A stretch of DNA of 64,000 bases from Sipunculus nudus. Its lineage: Eukaryota > Annelida > Sipuncula > Golfingiida > Sipunculidae. Within the stretch, counting starts at the first letter, position 1. Every line of letters begins with the position of its first letter. The notes below the pieces were generated by a model that was given only the letters and a program-made list of their open reading frames with translations, was not told the origin of the DNA and ran no database searches. Position numbers and translations under genes: made by a program. This document shows positions 13,005 to 25,900 of this stretch, one piece after another. The DNA lies in assembly GCA_026874595.1 (NCBI GenBank), contig CM049310.1, positions 45,289,058 to 45,353,057 of the forward strand, in the 5' to 3' direction.

Positions 13005-13900
13005 TATATCAAGTTGTAATGGTTACCAATTTTATTCATATTACGAAAACCAGCGTTTGTTTCATTTTAAGTGTATCACATTTAGATTAATTTATTTTAT
13101 ATAACATTGATTATCCGCAGCGGATATGTATATATAAGCAGTAATATATGTATATCTTGACCAGTTCATCACGTATACAGTGTAGTACAAAGCTGTCAAA
13201 CTGAGTGTATATATTCACCAATAGACCCGCTGTATTTATTAATGTGGTATGTGTACCAATATACATACGTCATTAACGTGTCTCTGATATAGCGGCATCA
13301 CGTACGACTTCCTATATCGATAGTGTACGGTTTTATTTTCTGTAACAAATTTCCAAATATCCAGATAAGTGATAGCTTGTGATAGTGAGAAGAAGGCTTA
13401 TTATATACATAATGATTAGTTATTCAGGCTGTACTACTAGCTGTATGTGATAATTAGTGATGGGTTAAGTTGTAAGTATAGTCTAATCTAGCTATTCCAT
13501 ATACTGCAAGGTCGGCATTCTGTGCGCCTGTTCCTAGGTTCATTACATTTATTTAGTATTATACCAATATCAGCAGTATAAGTATCACAGTCCGATGTTT
13601 ACATATTTGTCATTTGGTGTCAACTCATGTATTATACAGTATTGTTTATTCCTACATATACATATGACATGAACAGTAATATACGTCGTCCTAGCTAAAC
13701 ATCTGGTGGTAAACGCCTCTGAATGGTCAAATGGTGTCATTTTTTCCTAAATTCAAATGCACATCTTTTATTTTGGACTAAAGTGTGTATGTTTTACAAA
13801 GTTATTGGTAGAAAAGTTCAGATCAAGAACGTGTTGAGATCCAGTATCCGAATTTAATGCACACTTGAATTTGATAAAATCAACTACAATGGTAGAATGA
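13005..13900 (+). repeat. About 0.9-kb dispersed repeat, copy 1 (partner at 62.87-63.82 kb)
   Basis: Long collinear similarity to the end of the window: CATTTTAAGTGTATC, GCGGATATGTAT, TATAGCGGCATCACGTACGA, TCTGTGCGCCTGTT, AGTATAAGTATCACAGTCCG and ACAGTAATATACGTCGTCCT occur in the same order in both. It has no open frame. The element type is unknown. It differs from the partner by lacking a tRNA-like insert. Confidence 0.8.
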
Positions 13901-16179
13901 AAGCTTTTTGAGATATCATGTTGTTATAATATGATAAAGGTGAAACATGTTTTGAAATTCGTGTCAACCATATTTTATATATGACAAAAAGTTTAGTGTA
14001 ACCTTGAGAACCGTCATATTTTCATGGAAGTTTCAGTCACTCCAAATAAGTTACGGTCTATTTCTCTTAAGTGCTAAGGTTGTAATCAGTATGTAATCAG
14101 TTCATTACTTCATCTTAACAACATATTTAAACAAAAGTAAGTTAACATTCAGCCACTTAAAAGGCAGCTTCAAATTTTCAATTTCCTCTGGTAGGGAAAA
14201 AAGAAGTAAGCCTGACCGAACCTTATATATATAGAAAGATTTTTTTTTTCCTGAAACAAAAATATAAAGTTCTTTGGGATGGACATGATCATCGCCGCAT
14301 AACGTATCAGTTGCCGAAATATGTTTGGGCATTAGATGTTCTATCACTTGAGAAGCGTCACTGATCACTACCTGTATGTATTCAGTTGATTTGGTGTGGC
14401 TATATTAAGTTCAGTACAGCCGTTCTTTGCTGCTGAATTAATGATACTTTTTTGATCTCATTATAAACATAATAGTTAAGCTAATATATACGTGAGTAGT
14501 GTCTCTGAAACAGTGCGGCTTTATCCCACTATTTACCGATATGAAGAGAGTCAGGAATTGTACGAGGCATACTATATTATACATCTTAGACTGTGCACTT
14601 TTACATATGAATAAAATGTCCGATGAGACCATAATAAGACGTGTTGTGTGTTCAGTTTCTGTGTAATTCGAACTTTCCATATATGTTTTTTTCAGGTTGA
14701 AGCCCGCAATTCCGAAAATGTAATCTCAAAATATATATGGTTAAAAATGCCTTGACGGTTAGAAGTTATCATTTAGCAGCCTGTTCAGAACCAATGACGA
14801 GGAAGAGTATATTGACCTCGTCTGCTTTGAAAAAAAAGCAAATTATTTGCGACCCCTTCCTACCAAATGTTACCTTTAACGGAATTTGTGGATTTACCTC
14901 ATACATGTGAAGCATCCGTCCAGGTGGTGCCGTTTATAAGTGGAAGTTTTCAACGCTTGATGTCAGCATGTCTAGTCCGACAATTTGTTTGTATAAACGA
15001 ACAAAAGGACCCTGTATATAAATAAGCGCCTGGTCCAACAAAAAAATTGACAAAACTTTTGACTCCCCCCCCCCCCCCCCCCTTCTCTACACACACCAGG
15101 TCCGTATATCATTTGGTCCCCCCCCCCCCCTCATATAACGTCTTTCTCTAACCCAGTGCCACGTAATATCATTCATAAAGTTACGAAATCACCCGCCAAA
15201 AACTTACGAAGAGGGAAAGGCTGACATAGTGTAGATATTACTTATTCCCGGCGCAATGTTTCAGTATATTTTCCAGCCATCGACATGAAATAAGACCGAA
15301 ACATTTCATATATAGGAATATTTATTTTGAAAGGACATTTTTGTGTACATTCAAAAGCAACGCACTTATAGCTCTTAATTCAAAAGTACATGCATATATT
15401 CTCTCTTATGCTAATGCATTATGTAACCAAAATCTCGTGACATATTGCACCATATAGTACTCTTGGGTTTCCCCAACTTCAGAACACTAATTGCTTTCTA
15501 GGCAGACCCTCCTTAGAAGTACTAAATTTGGCCACTAGATATCAGCAGCAGTGACTTAAGACAAAAATGCATATGTACAAAGAACAGAAGAATGGTAGTT
15601 TGCTTCCACATTTAGATCCGGATCAACTTTCTTCCTATATTAACATACAGACAAACAAAATGAATGACAGGTATGTGGAGAAAATGCGATCCGAAGCTAC
15701 ATGCTTGTTACCATGATGTCAACTATCACCACGAGATCTGGAGATCACGGAACATTACTTGATATTATATATAGGCATTATTATGTATTTCAGACCAGGC
15801 TAGAATATAAATAAATGGCTTCTCCAAGGCAGAACTGCCCTCCCAGCTGACCTCTGGTCACCATTCTGTCCATTTTCACTATTTCCTCAATGTTAAACCT
15901 AAAGGCCTGCAGCAATTGAGCTAAAATAGTACTGTGTTACGACTGGAATTACATTTATAAGCATGTCATTGGACAAGGCCGGTCCACTATTTGAATAAAT
16001 GAACATATTGCCAGAACACCAAAAGGTGTTCTTGTGCATTAGATTTGACCAATTTTCCACCGACAGCAAACCTTCTATCGCAGAAACATCCCCCCCCCCA
16101 GCACTCCCCGCATTTAATATAAATTATGCAAGATATGCTAGTATACAAGTACACCTTCATATCAAACCTTCAATAATTC
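13901..16179. other. Intergenic DNA, no gene recognised
   Basis: I see no exon or known repeat apart from two poly-C tracts (about 15065-15082 and 15119-15130) and short low-complexity runs. Small minus-strand open frames around 14105-14680 match no family I know. Confidence 0.5.
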
Positions 16180-17480
16180 TTTTTAGCTCAACTGACTAGA
16201 AGTCAACCGAGCTATAGCGACAGTCCCTTGTTCGTCCGTCCGTAAAACTGGCACGTTTTGAAACCGTTGTACCTACGAATCCGGTTAAATGTCCAGAAAA
16301 CTGGGTCATTACGACTTCGTTCCTTCGATATATTAAGGTTAAACGTCAATTTTCCTTTAAAAACCATCGTCACACTTTAAGAATGCCTAATATCAAATAC
16401 CACTGATCTGTTTGATCTGTTTTTTTATCATATTTAATATAAAAAAAAAATATTCCTCTTTATATTTCCTATGCACATATCAGAAATTAGTTCAGTATTT
16501 AGGTCAGGACAGATATTTACTCACTTAACATGAGTAATGTTGAAGGTAGAGACTTTTTTTCAGGGATATAACTTAATTTAATCAAGATTCAGCTGCTTAC
16601 ATAAAATAAGTTATGCATTTTGCAATATTTTAAAGTTATGAGCATAAATATAAAATCTCTACCTTAAATTTTGCCCAACTTTGGTCATGGTACGTTTTTT
16701 AGCTCAGCTGGCTTTCAGTCATGCTGAGCTTTAGTGATGGGCCATTGTCTGTCGTCCGTCCGTTAGCAGGGCACAAATCGTAACCGTAAGGCAAGGATCA
16801 TGAACCCTGTGCAGTCTGATAGTTCCATGAAAAATCTCCTTGGACACCTTGAAATTAGGTCTCTGTTACCCATATCCTCCGAGCTATGGTGCTCAGAAGT
16901 AGCCCCAGAATGAATACAAATTTGATACAAAATTTCCAGTATCTGAACAACTAATGCATTGATGATCATGATTCTTCGCATGCATATTGATCAGGGAGTG
17001 TTTCTTCATTTCCTAAAGACTAGTCGCGCCATCGGATTTTGTCGAATTTTTACACATTTTTCTACTAGTTTTGAGACCTTTAAAGATGCGCTCACATGTT
17101 AATAGGGCACAAATCGTAACCACTGGACCTGGATTCTTCTAAATTGATATCAAGGGAAACCAAGGAAAAGAGTCCTCGAATACCTGAAATTTGGTCTCTG
17201 TTACCCATATCCTCTTAGCTATGGGGCTCAGATGTACCCCCCCCCCCTTAGAATAATTAAAAATTTAATACAAAAGCTCCAGTATCTGAACAACTAATCA
17301 GGGCACAAATCGTAACTACTGCACCTAGAATCTTCTTAATTGAGATCCTGGGTGGTCCGTGAAAAGTTTCCTTGGAAACCTGAAATTAGGTCTGTTATCT
17401 ATATTCTCCAAGCTATTGTCTTAAAATACCCTCAGGAATAAATGAAAATTTGATTCCAAAGCAGGGCACTCATGCTTACA
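16180..17480 (+). repeat. Palindrome-ended dispersed repeat family, cluster A
   Basis: Two heads, TTTTTAGCTCAACTGAC at about 16180 and TTTTTTAGCTCAGCTGGC at about 16695, each form an imperfect hairpin around AGCTCA...TGAGCT. Each is followed by a GTCCGTCCGT tract and a body with AGGGCACAAATCGTAAC, ACCTAGAATCTTC and TTAGGTCTCTGTTACCCATAT. The body motif recurs about every 200-340 bp. The same family forms arrays at 24.3-25.9 kb (reverse) and 54.8-57.2 kb. Confidence 0.7.
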
Positions 17481-19053
17481 GGTAACTTGTTTCCTGTAAG
17501 CTTTGTTGATTTAATTTTCATTTAAGGCACAAGTAAGGATTTTAGATTCTTAATTCAGAATTTTGAAAGGAATTGGCCAAAAATTGTAGCTATTATTGAA
17601 GTTTTAATGAGATCACGTCATACTTACACCTTCGCTATACTGAAGCCCCTCTACTGCACCTGTATGTCACCCTTGTTGACCTCTTAGGCTAATTATACAT
17701 GCTTGAAGCGGGACATACTGAGCGGCCGGTGTCCAACCCCCCTCCTCCAGTAATAATTGTTGTGGCCAACAATAAAACAATAAACAATAATGATATAATT
17801 TTTTATTGGTTTATAAAATAATAACAAATTTAAGAAAAATTAATGGAAAAGGAATTTGATAGTTAATGAGTAACAGGGTATTGTCTGGCAATTACTGATG
17901 TTGTGTGGTTAATGTATATATGGAAATGTTTTCCAAATGACACCATGTAGTCACCTTTAGGTCTTTTTCATTTCAATTTTAATAATGAAAAAAAAAATAT
18001 AAAATAAAATTGTTTTTTTTACTATTAGGGATTATATGAAGCCAATTAATGATAAACAAGGATGCAGTTGAGGATATTAAATCAATCTAAATTTCTAGGT
18101 GTTTTCCAAGTGTTTAAGTTTGTTAATTTATATTTATTGCAAATATTAAAATATGGAAAAAAATTAAAATATTACAAGAACTCATTACGTATGTCAATAT
18201 GTTTGACTAATGACATTAAGACTCTTTTAGCTGTATCAGCTGTCACATGATACTATGTAAATAATCAAAATTTATATAACTTATTTCATTTCAGTTGAAA
18301 AATTAAACATGCCCATCTCCAGTTTTCTCCTTGTATAATTTTTTGGGTTATTTTTATTTGCACATGCAGTAGTTTCATAAAGCTGAGATTACTTTTCATT
18401 TTTTTTATACATGTATTAAAAAATTTGTTTTAATTCAAATGTGATAAAAAAATTAGATCTTAGACAAGTTCTAATTATAATGTCTATCCAATTTGTATTT
18501 TCTAGATTCTCAACAATTTTGTTTGACTGAAACTGAATAAATACTCATGAGATCAAATTTACATGATAAATCTGACAAAATGGTGTATACTTGCAGCATC
18601 AGGCCTAGTCAAAACCTGTGTGACAATAGCACTCAATTTTCAAATGTAAATACTTTAAATCACATCAATCTTCTTCCCTATATCCCAGGATTCCATCCAA
18701 ATCTTACATAAGTTAAACACCATCATCTCATAATACAGCTTATATTACCACACAAAACTAACATTTATCTACCTCCTCTCAAAATCATATTTTGTAATCA
18801 TATATAACAGCTGAGTGCCGCAACCCAAAGGCCCCTGTTAAAGCTAATGACCATCGTTGATCGCTTATTATAAATGACAATTATTAAATTTGTAAAACAA
18901 TGTCCGGATTTTTTTAAGAAAACAAATTTATACAAATCTTATTTGACTTCTTATCTCGAAATGTCACTTCATCACGACTTAAAGTGCAATTTATATCAAT
19001 GCTCATAAAGTACCACCACCACCCTCCCCATAACTAAGCGGTAAAAATGGTCC
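17481..19053. other. Very AT-rich intergenic DNA, no gene recognised
   Basis: Nothing supportable as an exon. Part of 17.8-18.5 kb is unusually AT-rich with A and T runs. Confidence 0.5.
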
Positions 19054-19502
19054 TTAAAGAGGCCCCAAAAATATCTTCTCTTTAAAATAAATTTGTACCT
19101 GCCAAAATATTTCCCTGAAACCGTTTGCTTACTCATGTAAACGAGTGTGAAAACAGTGGACCGGGCACGCTCACGGGTGTCAACATAAACACAGGCTGTG
19201 TATCGCCCGGCAACAACACGTGAAAATAAGGAGATGCCCCGAAAATGTTATACATATTCCCACTGGTTGAAACATGGAGTGATGTGGCTAACAATCGGAC
19301 GTCCGGTCACGCGGCCTTGTTACGGTAAACAGGACTGTGTTTGCCAACACGCAGAACCATAACAAGCTGTTGAACAGCCGTATGCGAGGTTCTAAGACTG
19401 TGTGCTGTGATTGTTTTTTCTGGAAAACCTTTGTATAAAGTAAACCTGAACTGTTAGTGTGAAAGAATAGGAATACTATTGTTCCTGAATTTGTCCCTTT
19501 AA
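19054..19502. mobile_element. 449-bp TTAA-bounded MITE
   Basis: The left end TTAAAGAGGCCCC and the right end TTGTCCCTTTAA form short inverted termini (TTAAAGRGR) on TTAA sites, as expected for TTAA-targeting DNA transposons such as piggyBac or Kolobok. The internal sequence (TTTGCTTACTC, GGTGTCAACATAAACA, TTCGGTCACG-like, GGCCTTGTTA, AACACGCAGA) is shared with a copy at 43.05-46.03 kb that carries a large insertion. There is no coding capacity. Confidence 0.7.
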
Positions 19503-20287
19503 ATAAGAAATAGATCTGATGAATCACGGTGATTGTACCATTGCGGTACAAAGTATACGATATTTCCCTCTGCGTTATCACATTTGACGCAGTATGATGC
19601 ATATGATAAATACATCTTATGATACAATACCAGGCTACCAGGTTCTTTTATGAATTGTAAACTGTAACAGAAAATATTAAGGGGAAATATTCTAAATCCA
19701 CTCGATCAGTTTTTCATATTCTGAAACTGTGATTCATGTCAGTTATTAATATGGAAACAGGTGCAAATTAAAACATATATCTTGCAATTTACCGGAAGAG
19801 AATTCTTCATATTTGATTTGAAACTTCTTACATATTCGCTTAAAACACTTATGAAGAGAATATTTTTAATAAATTAATCAAATTAACTTCCAGTACAGTC
19901 AAATGTGTATAATGTGAAGGTATGGATGCATTTATATATGTGAATATATTATGTTTGGAAATACAAAAATAGTACCAGATTTCAGAAACAAAATGTGTGC
20001 ACATCATGCACCATTATTTGAGATGAGACATTTCATATAAGTTCAGTATATGTTGGGAAACTTTCGTTGGACTCTATGGCGGAGCCGTAATGAGATAAAT
20101 GTATACTCATCACTAAGTTCACAAGGGCGGTTATAGGGCGTGCCTTTTTACACCCATCAAATCTTGTAAAATAATACTTTTTTTTAATTTCTTTATCATA
20201 ATCCTCCCAAGCCCTCCCTCTCTTCTCCTCGCCTCCGCGGCCTATATGGGACAACTCCCCCTCTACCCCCTACTAATTTAAAATTCA
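19503..20287. other. DNA downstream of the SLC16-like gene
   Basis: This should hold the 3' UTR of the minus-strand transporter gene. No other gene or repeat was recognised. Confidence 0.45.
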
Positions 20288-20445
20288 CTATCCACCCCTG
20301 GATTTGGCTTGTTCCGATCTCTTGCGGCATACGTTAAGGATTCTAAATCTTTCTCCAATCGCAACGGCCAACGCTGACAAGCCAAAACCCACCGCCGCTA
20401 GGTAGGGCACGTTCCGGTACGTTCCTGTCTGGTCGTAAATAGCCC
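20288..20445 (-). CDS. SLC16-like terminal exon
   Basis: On the minus strand the acceptor TTTGTAG precedes position 20445. The 158-nt exon completes a Gly codon and reads GAIYDQTGTYRNVPYLAAVG, then FGLSALAVAIGERF (last helix), and a basic cytoplasmic tail ending KSRGG before TAG (20290-20288). AIYDxTGxY is the conserved MCT segment preceding the final transmembrane helix. Confidence 0.82.
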
Positions 20446-20547
20446 CTACAAAGACAAAGAGATGACGGTCTTATTGGTATCCAGCAACATGCAATTTCTA
20501 AATTTTGTGTTGAAAGTCACCACTACTGTCCTTTTAGCCGCAATGGT

Positions 20548-20612
<65 letters not shown>

Positions 20613-22883
20613 TTTGCAGAGTGTTCACGCCTCCCAGTGAACAGGTATCTCGTTAAGGTCTTAGCGGGGCTCTATAAGGGATTATATATGAAACTTGGTT
20701 TAATACATATAAAATATGACTCATGAATATCTTCACTGCTAGTGTACAGGGCACATATATACACGAAAATATATAATGTAATTCATCATATGTGATATTT
20801 ATCCATAGTTATGCGAGTCAAATATGGAATCCATGTAGTAGTCAATTTTCTGACATTATAACATTATTTTAGCTTGTGTGCTGTTTGGGCTAACAGAATA
20901 AAACAAGATCGTTTGAGTCTCTTAATGGATTTATTATTATTCATTGTTTAGTTATTATCTTATGTATGGCTAAGAAATAACATATGTGAAGGCCATAAGC
21001 GTGCCGACTAACCGCTGATTACTGGGCACAAGGCGAGACCTGCTCCGAACCCGAAATTACCAATTCCAATCCCTACTCCCGCAAACTCCTCCCCTACGGC
21101 GAGAACCACCAAATGTCCGATCATGGACGCCGATCCGCCAACACAGAACCCCGTAACCACCAACATCAACGACATGAATATCATGGTCTTCCAGAACGAT
21201 AACAGAATAACCGCAGCTATCCCCACGAACATGTTCATTATCAACATTAGGTGTATGTTTGTGCATTTTAGATTACCGATGAATCCAATCACCAGTCGAC
21301 CGATTAAGTCTGACACTGCGAGAACTGACAGGAAAATAGGGATTTGTAACTTCCCGTATCCTATATCCTTTGCAAATGGCGGCAGGTATATCACAAACCC
21401 ATAAAACCCAAAGCCAAAACCAAGAACAAACAAGAAATAACAGGCTATTCTCAGATTTAAAAGATGTTTCATGGTCTGCCATGTTGAAGCAGTGAGTATT
21501 TCCGGACAGCAAGGTGCTCCTTTTTCAGCAATCTGCGTTTCAGGAACAGATCCGTTTTTGACCAAAGGATCGTCAGTTGGTACTATTCCTTTTTCTTTTT
21601 CCGATAGTTCTTCCATGGCGACCTCTCTGTAGCTCTCATCTTGTGTGATGGCGTATCCTTTGGACCCTCCGTTTTCGTCTTTACCCAGACCTCTGTGGTA
21701 TAAACTCCACACAAACACAGCACTCAGTAAAACATTAAGAATCAGCCCGGAGGCGACAATAAGCATCCCACGTGCGCTGTATTTGACTCCCAGGTAATTA
21801 TACAGGTAGGGTAAGACGATTCCTCCGCAGCTTCCGCCGGCAAACGCCATCCCCATCACCAAGTTCCGACTGTACGGGAACAGCTTGGGGATAGAGCCCA
21901 GCGTGACGGGGGTTATGATCCCATTGGAGAAACCTGGAAAACATGACGAAATGTTAATATAGAATGATTGACTGAGTTGGAAAATGTACAGGAAAATGAT
22001 AAACTAATTTTTTGAAATGATCCCATACGCCAGTTTCAAAAATCTATATACACGTGATACATCAAATTTTTTTGGAGTGATCAGCGTGTTACTTTTTCAA
22101 TGATTCATTTAGATGATATCATATTAAAGTATGGCAAGCAGACAAACTCTTCCTGATACGCATACGCACCTATATATGAAATATTGTACATTCTCTTTTT
22201 TGCTGCAGAATTCTTGCGTCAGAGCAACATACTTTATCCTTGATAAATGTAGGTTTTGATGCTTATGTGTATGTATTACTGTGTGGCGCGCAGGTGCTTA
22301 CGTGCCGCAACGTGTGAAGACTTTGTAAAAATATTTCCTACCAAATCCGAACCCCCAAGTGATGATAACAACTGCTATAGAAGGCGAGAAAGCACAGGCC
22401 ATCATGGAAACGGACCCGACGAGGCCGCCTACAGCCAGCAGCTTCCAGATGGCGAAACGGTCGCTGAGGCCGCCGGATATTGGAGCTGTGCACGAAAATA
22501 AAAAGAAAAGCCACTCTGTACACTTGAAACGATCAAATCAAATCAAATGTTTTCTTTCATTAAACTGATAATTAAAGTGACTTAAGTGCAGTTAAAATAA
22601 TGCAAGTGAAAATCAAGAGAGGAGTGTGTTAATGAAGGTAAAATAAGGATGAGTCTACTAACGTGTGACTATAGCATGCAGTCAATGAATGCTGATGACA
22701 GGTGCCATATAATACTAATAGATTGCTATAGAATGCTAACAGCTGAACTATACCCCTAAATTTAAGATGGACAATATTCATGACCGGCAGAATCCGGTCT
22801 CCTATCTCTAAATTTAAATTAATACAAAATCTATTAAGTCACAAAATTAACCGCTAGATGATATGAACAATAACATAGCCGCA

Positions 22884-22932
<49 letters not shown>

Positions 22933-25900
22933 CGCCTATATGACGTAAATTATATTTTCATCTTCCTAGGAGCAAGGTTTCTGGCTCGGTTGCACAGAGA
23001 CCTTATACATTAACGGGAATTTTGAGCTGGTGCACATGTGATGGGGCCTAAATCATAAACAATAATGTTCACACGCCTTGTCAGCAGGAACGTATATGCA
23101 CCGGAAACCTACATATATCAGGGGCGGAACCAGAATTTTGGGAAGGGGGGAGGGGGTCCAAGTCAGAAAGGCATAAAGAAATCCTAAAAAATTGACCTAT
23201 GGATCCGGAAAGGAGGGGATCCAGATTCCCTAAAAAAAGGTTGTTGCGGCTCAAAACAAGGGACCTATGGGTCACGGCGCTCAGCTGTTACATATGATAA
23301 AAAAATATGATTTAGAAATGAGGCACATGCTGGTTTTGTGTGGTAATAAATATAAGCTGTATAATGAGTTGTTGTTGTTTAGCTTATGTATGATTTTGAT
23401 AGTACCTTTGGAGACAGGGAAGAGGATTGATTTCATTTATTTTATTAACAAATGGAGTACTACTGTCACACAGATTTTGACTAGGCCATATAACTTATAA
23501 GCAGAACATATAATATACGAGATTAACTATTTATTAAAAAAAAATTACAAATATTGTCCCAAATATAATTTTTATTAAAATAATAAGAGAATCGTAATTT
23601 TTTAAAATGAAATATAACTGAAATGATTATTAAAATAGTGTTAAAGAATATATTCATGAATGCATTCATGAATACATTTTGAAAGTTTTTGAACTGGTAT
23701 TCATATACTTTCATTTTTACCTGAATTCCCATTCTTATGAAAGAAATTTTATAATGGAGTACATATTCATATTCGTATTTAAATACAGTTGCAAAGTATT
23801 CGCACCATGTCTGGTATTTATTCAGTTTTCACCAAACAATGATGTTGAGAATCAAGAATATACAAAATTCACACCTTTAAATAATGATCATAAGTACCTG
23901 GTTTTATGGCTTTTATTTATATTAAAAAAAAAATAAATGTAATATATTCATTTTGGACTAATTTCACATCAATGTACACACTAGACACAGTAGGAATCTA
24001 GATTAATATTATCAACTGCATATTTGTCTATCATTAATTTTCTCCATATGATCCCTAATGATTAGTAATGAATAATATGATTTACTTTTTTATCATTAAA
24101 AAAAATACCATAGGTGACTGCATGGTGTTATTTGGAATAAATGACATTCTATCCATCGATACAAGATTCTTATATCATCAGTATCTGCAAGTTAATTTCC
24201 TGTTATTATAAACTAACAAATTCCTTTTCTATTTTTCTTTAATTTGTTATAAAAAAACAATAAAAAATTATTAATTTATTGTTTATTGTTATGTTGTTGG
24301 TTAAAACTACTAGATGATTTGGGTAGGACACCTGGATCAACTGTGGCTGGCCATAAGCTGCCAGGCTGCCCTAGTGTATGTCTCGCCTCAAGCATGCATA
24401 ATTTGCTAAAAGTTCAACAAGGTCAACATACAGGTGACTCAAGAGGGGCTGGAGAGAGTCAAGGTCTGTCATGGTCTCATAAAAACATTAATAAAAGCTA
24501 CAATTTTTGGCCGATTTCTTTCAGCTTTCTAAACTAAAAAGCTGAAATCCTTATGTGTGCAAGATATGAAAATTATATCAACAGTGCTCACAGGAAACAA
24601 ACGTGCTATGGTCAATTTGGGCAAAATTTAAGGTACTTATTTTATAATTATACTAATAACTTATAAAATTTGAAAAATTCAGAACTAATTTTGGGTATTC
24701 AATTGAATCTTGATTAAATAATGCTACATCCCTGACAAAAAATCTCTAGCTTCAGCAATCCCCTTGTTAAGGTAGTAAATATATTTCTTGATTTTTTACA
24801 AAGTGCATTATGTTTGGGCCCATAACTTAAAACAATTACGCAATACTGACATCATTTCTGGCATGTGCATAGAAAATGTTTAGAAAAAGATGTATATTAT
24901 ATATGATTAAAGTCAGATCAGTAGTTTTGATATTAGGAAGTCTTGAAGTGTAACAATGGGTTTGTAATGGAAAAACGAAGTTTTTCATTATTATCTCGAA
25001 GGTATAAAGTCCTAGTGACCAAATTCTTGGCATGGTAGGGGATTTTGGAGACATCTAATTGTATGCCAAATTTTAGGAACTGAGAGCTGAAGCTGGGGAG
25101 CTGAGCTCTTGCAAACTGCATAACACTAGCTTGATGTAAACAATATGTTACATGGTGCTTGAAAACTTGAATAAAATCTACAGTTTTTGATCAACTGGTT
25201 TCAAATTTTTGGTGTTAACAGACAAAATGCTAACAAAAACATGCTATGAAAATTAAATCCACAGTACTTACAGGAAAAAACGTGCCACGGTCAAAGTTGG
25301 GCAAAATTTAAGGTACAAATTTTTTATTTTTGTTAATATTTTAAAAAATTTAAAAGATTTTGATCTAATTTTGGGTATACAATTTAATTTTGATTAATTA
25401 AAGTTATATTACTGTAAAAAAGTCCATAGCTTTAACATATTTTGTGTTAAGTGATCAAATATCTTTCTTAAATTTTTACAAAATGCATTATGTTTGGGCC
25501 CATAACTTTTTTAAATTATATAATACAGACATAATTTCTGGCATGTATATAGGAAATATATTGAGGTATATTAATGGTAAATACGAGGAAAAACAGATGA
25601 GTGGTTTTGATATTAGGCAGTCCTGAAGAGTTAAAATAGGTTTATAATAAAAAATTGAGGTTTTTTCTTAATTTCTCAAAGGAACGAAGTCGCAAAGACC
25701 CAGCTTTCAGCTTGGTAGGAGATCTTGGGGACACTTAACATTATGCCGAATTTTGGATTCCTAAGTCTTACAGTTTCAAAACGTGCCACATCTACGGACG
25801 GACGGACGGACAGACGGACGGACGACGGACAATGGACCACGACTATAGCTCAGATGACTTATAGTCAGCTGAGCTAAAAATAGGGGGGGGGGAGGTTCTG

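Noticed and set aside
22256-22501. Plus-strand frame of 81 codons
   Set aside because: It is the shadow of the minus-strand SLC16 exon 22342-22485.
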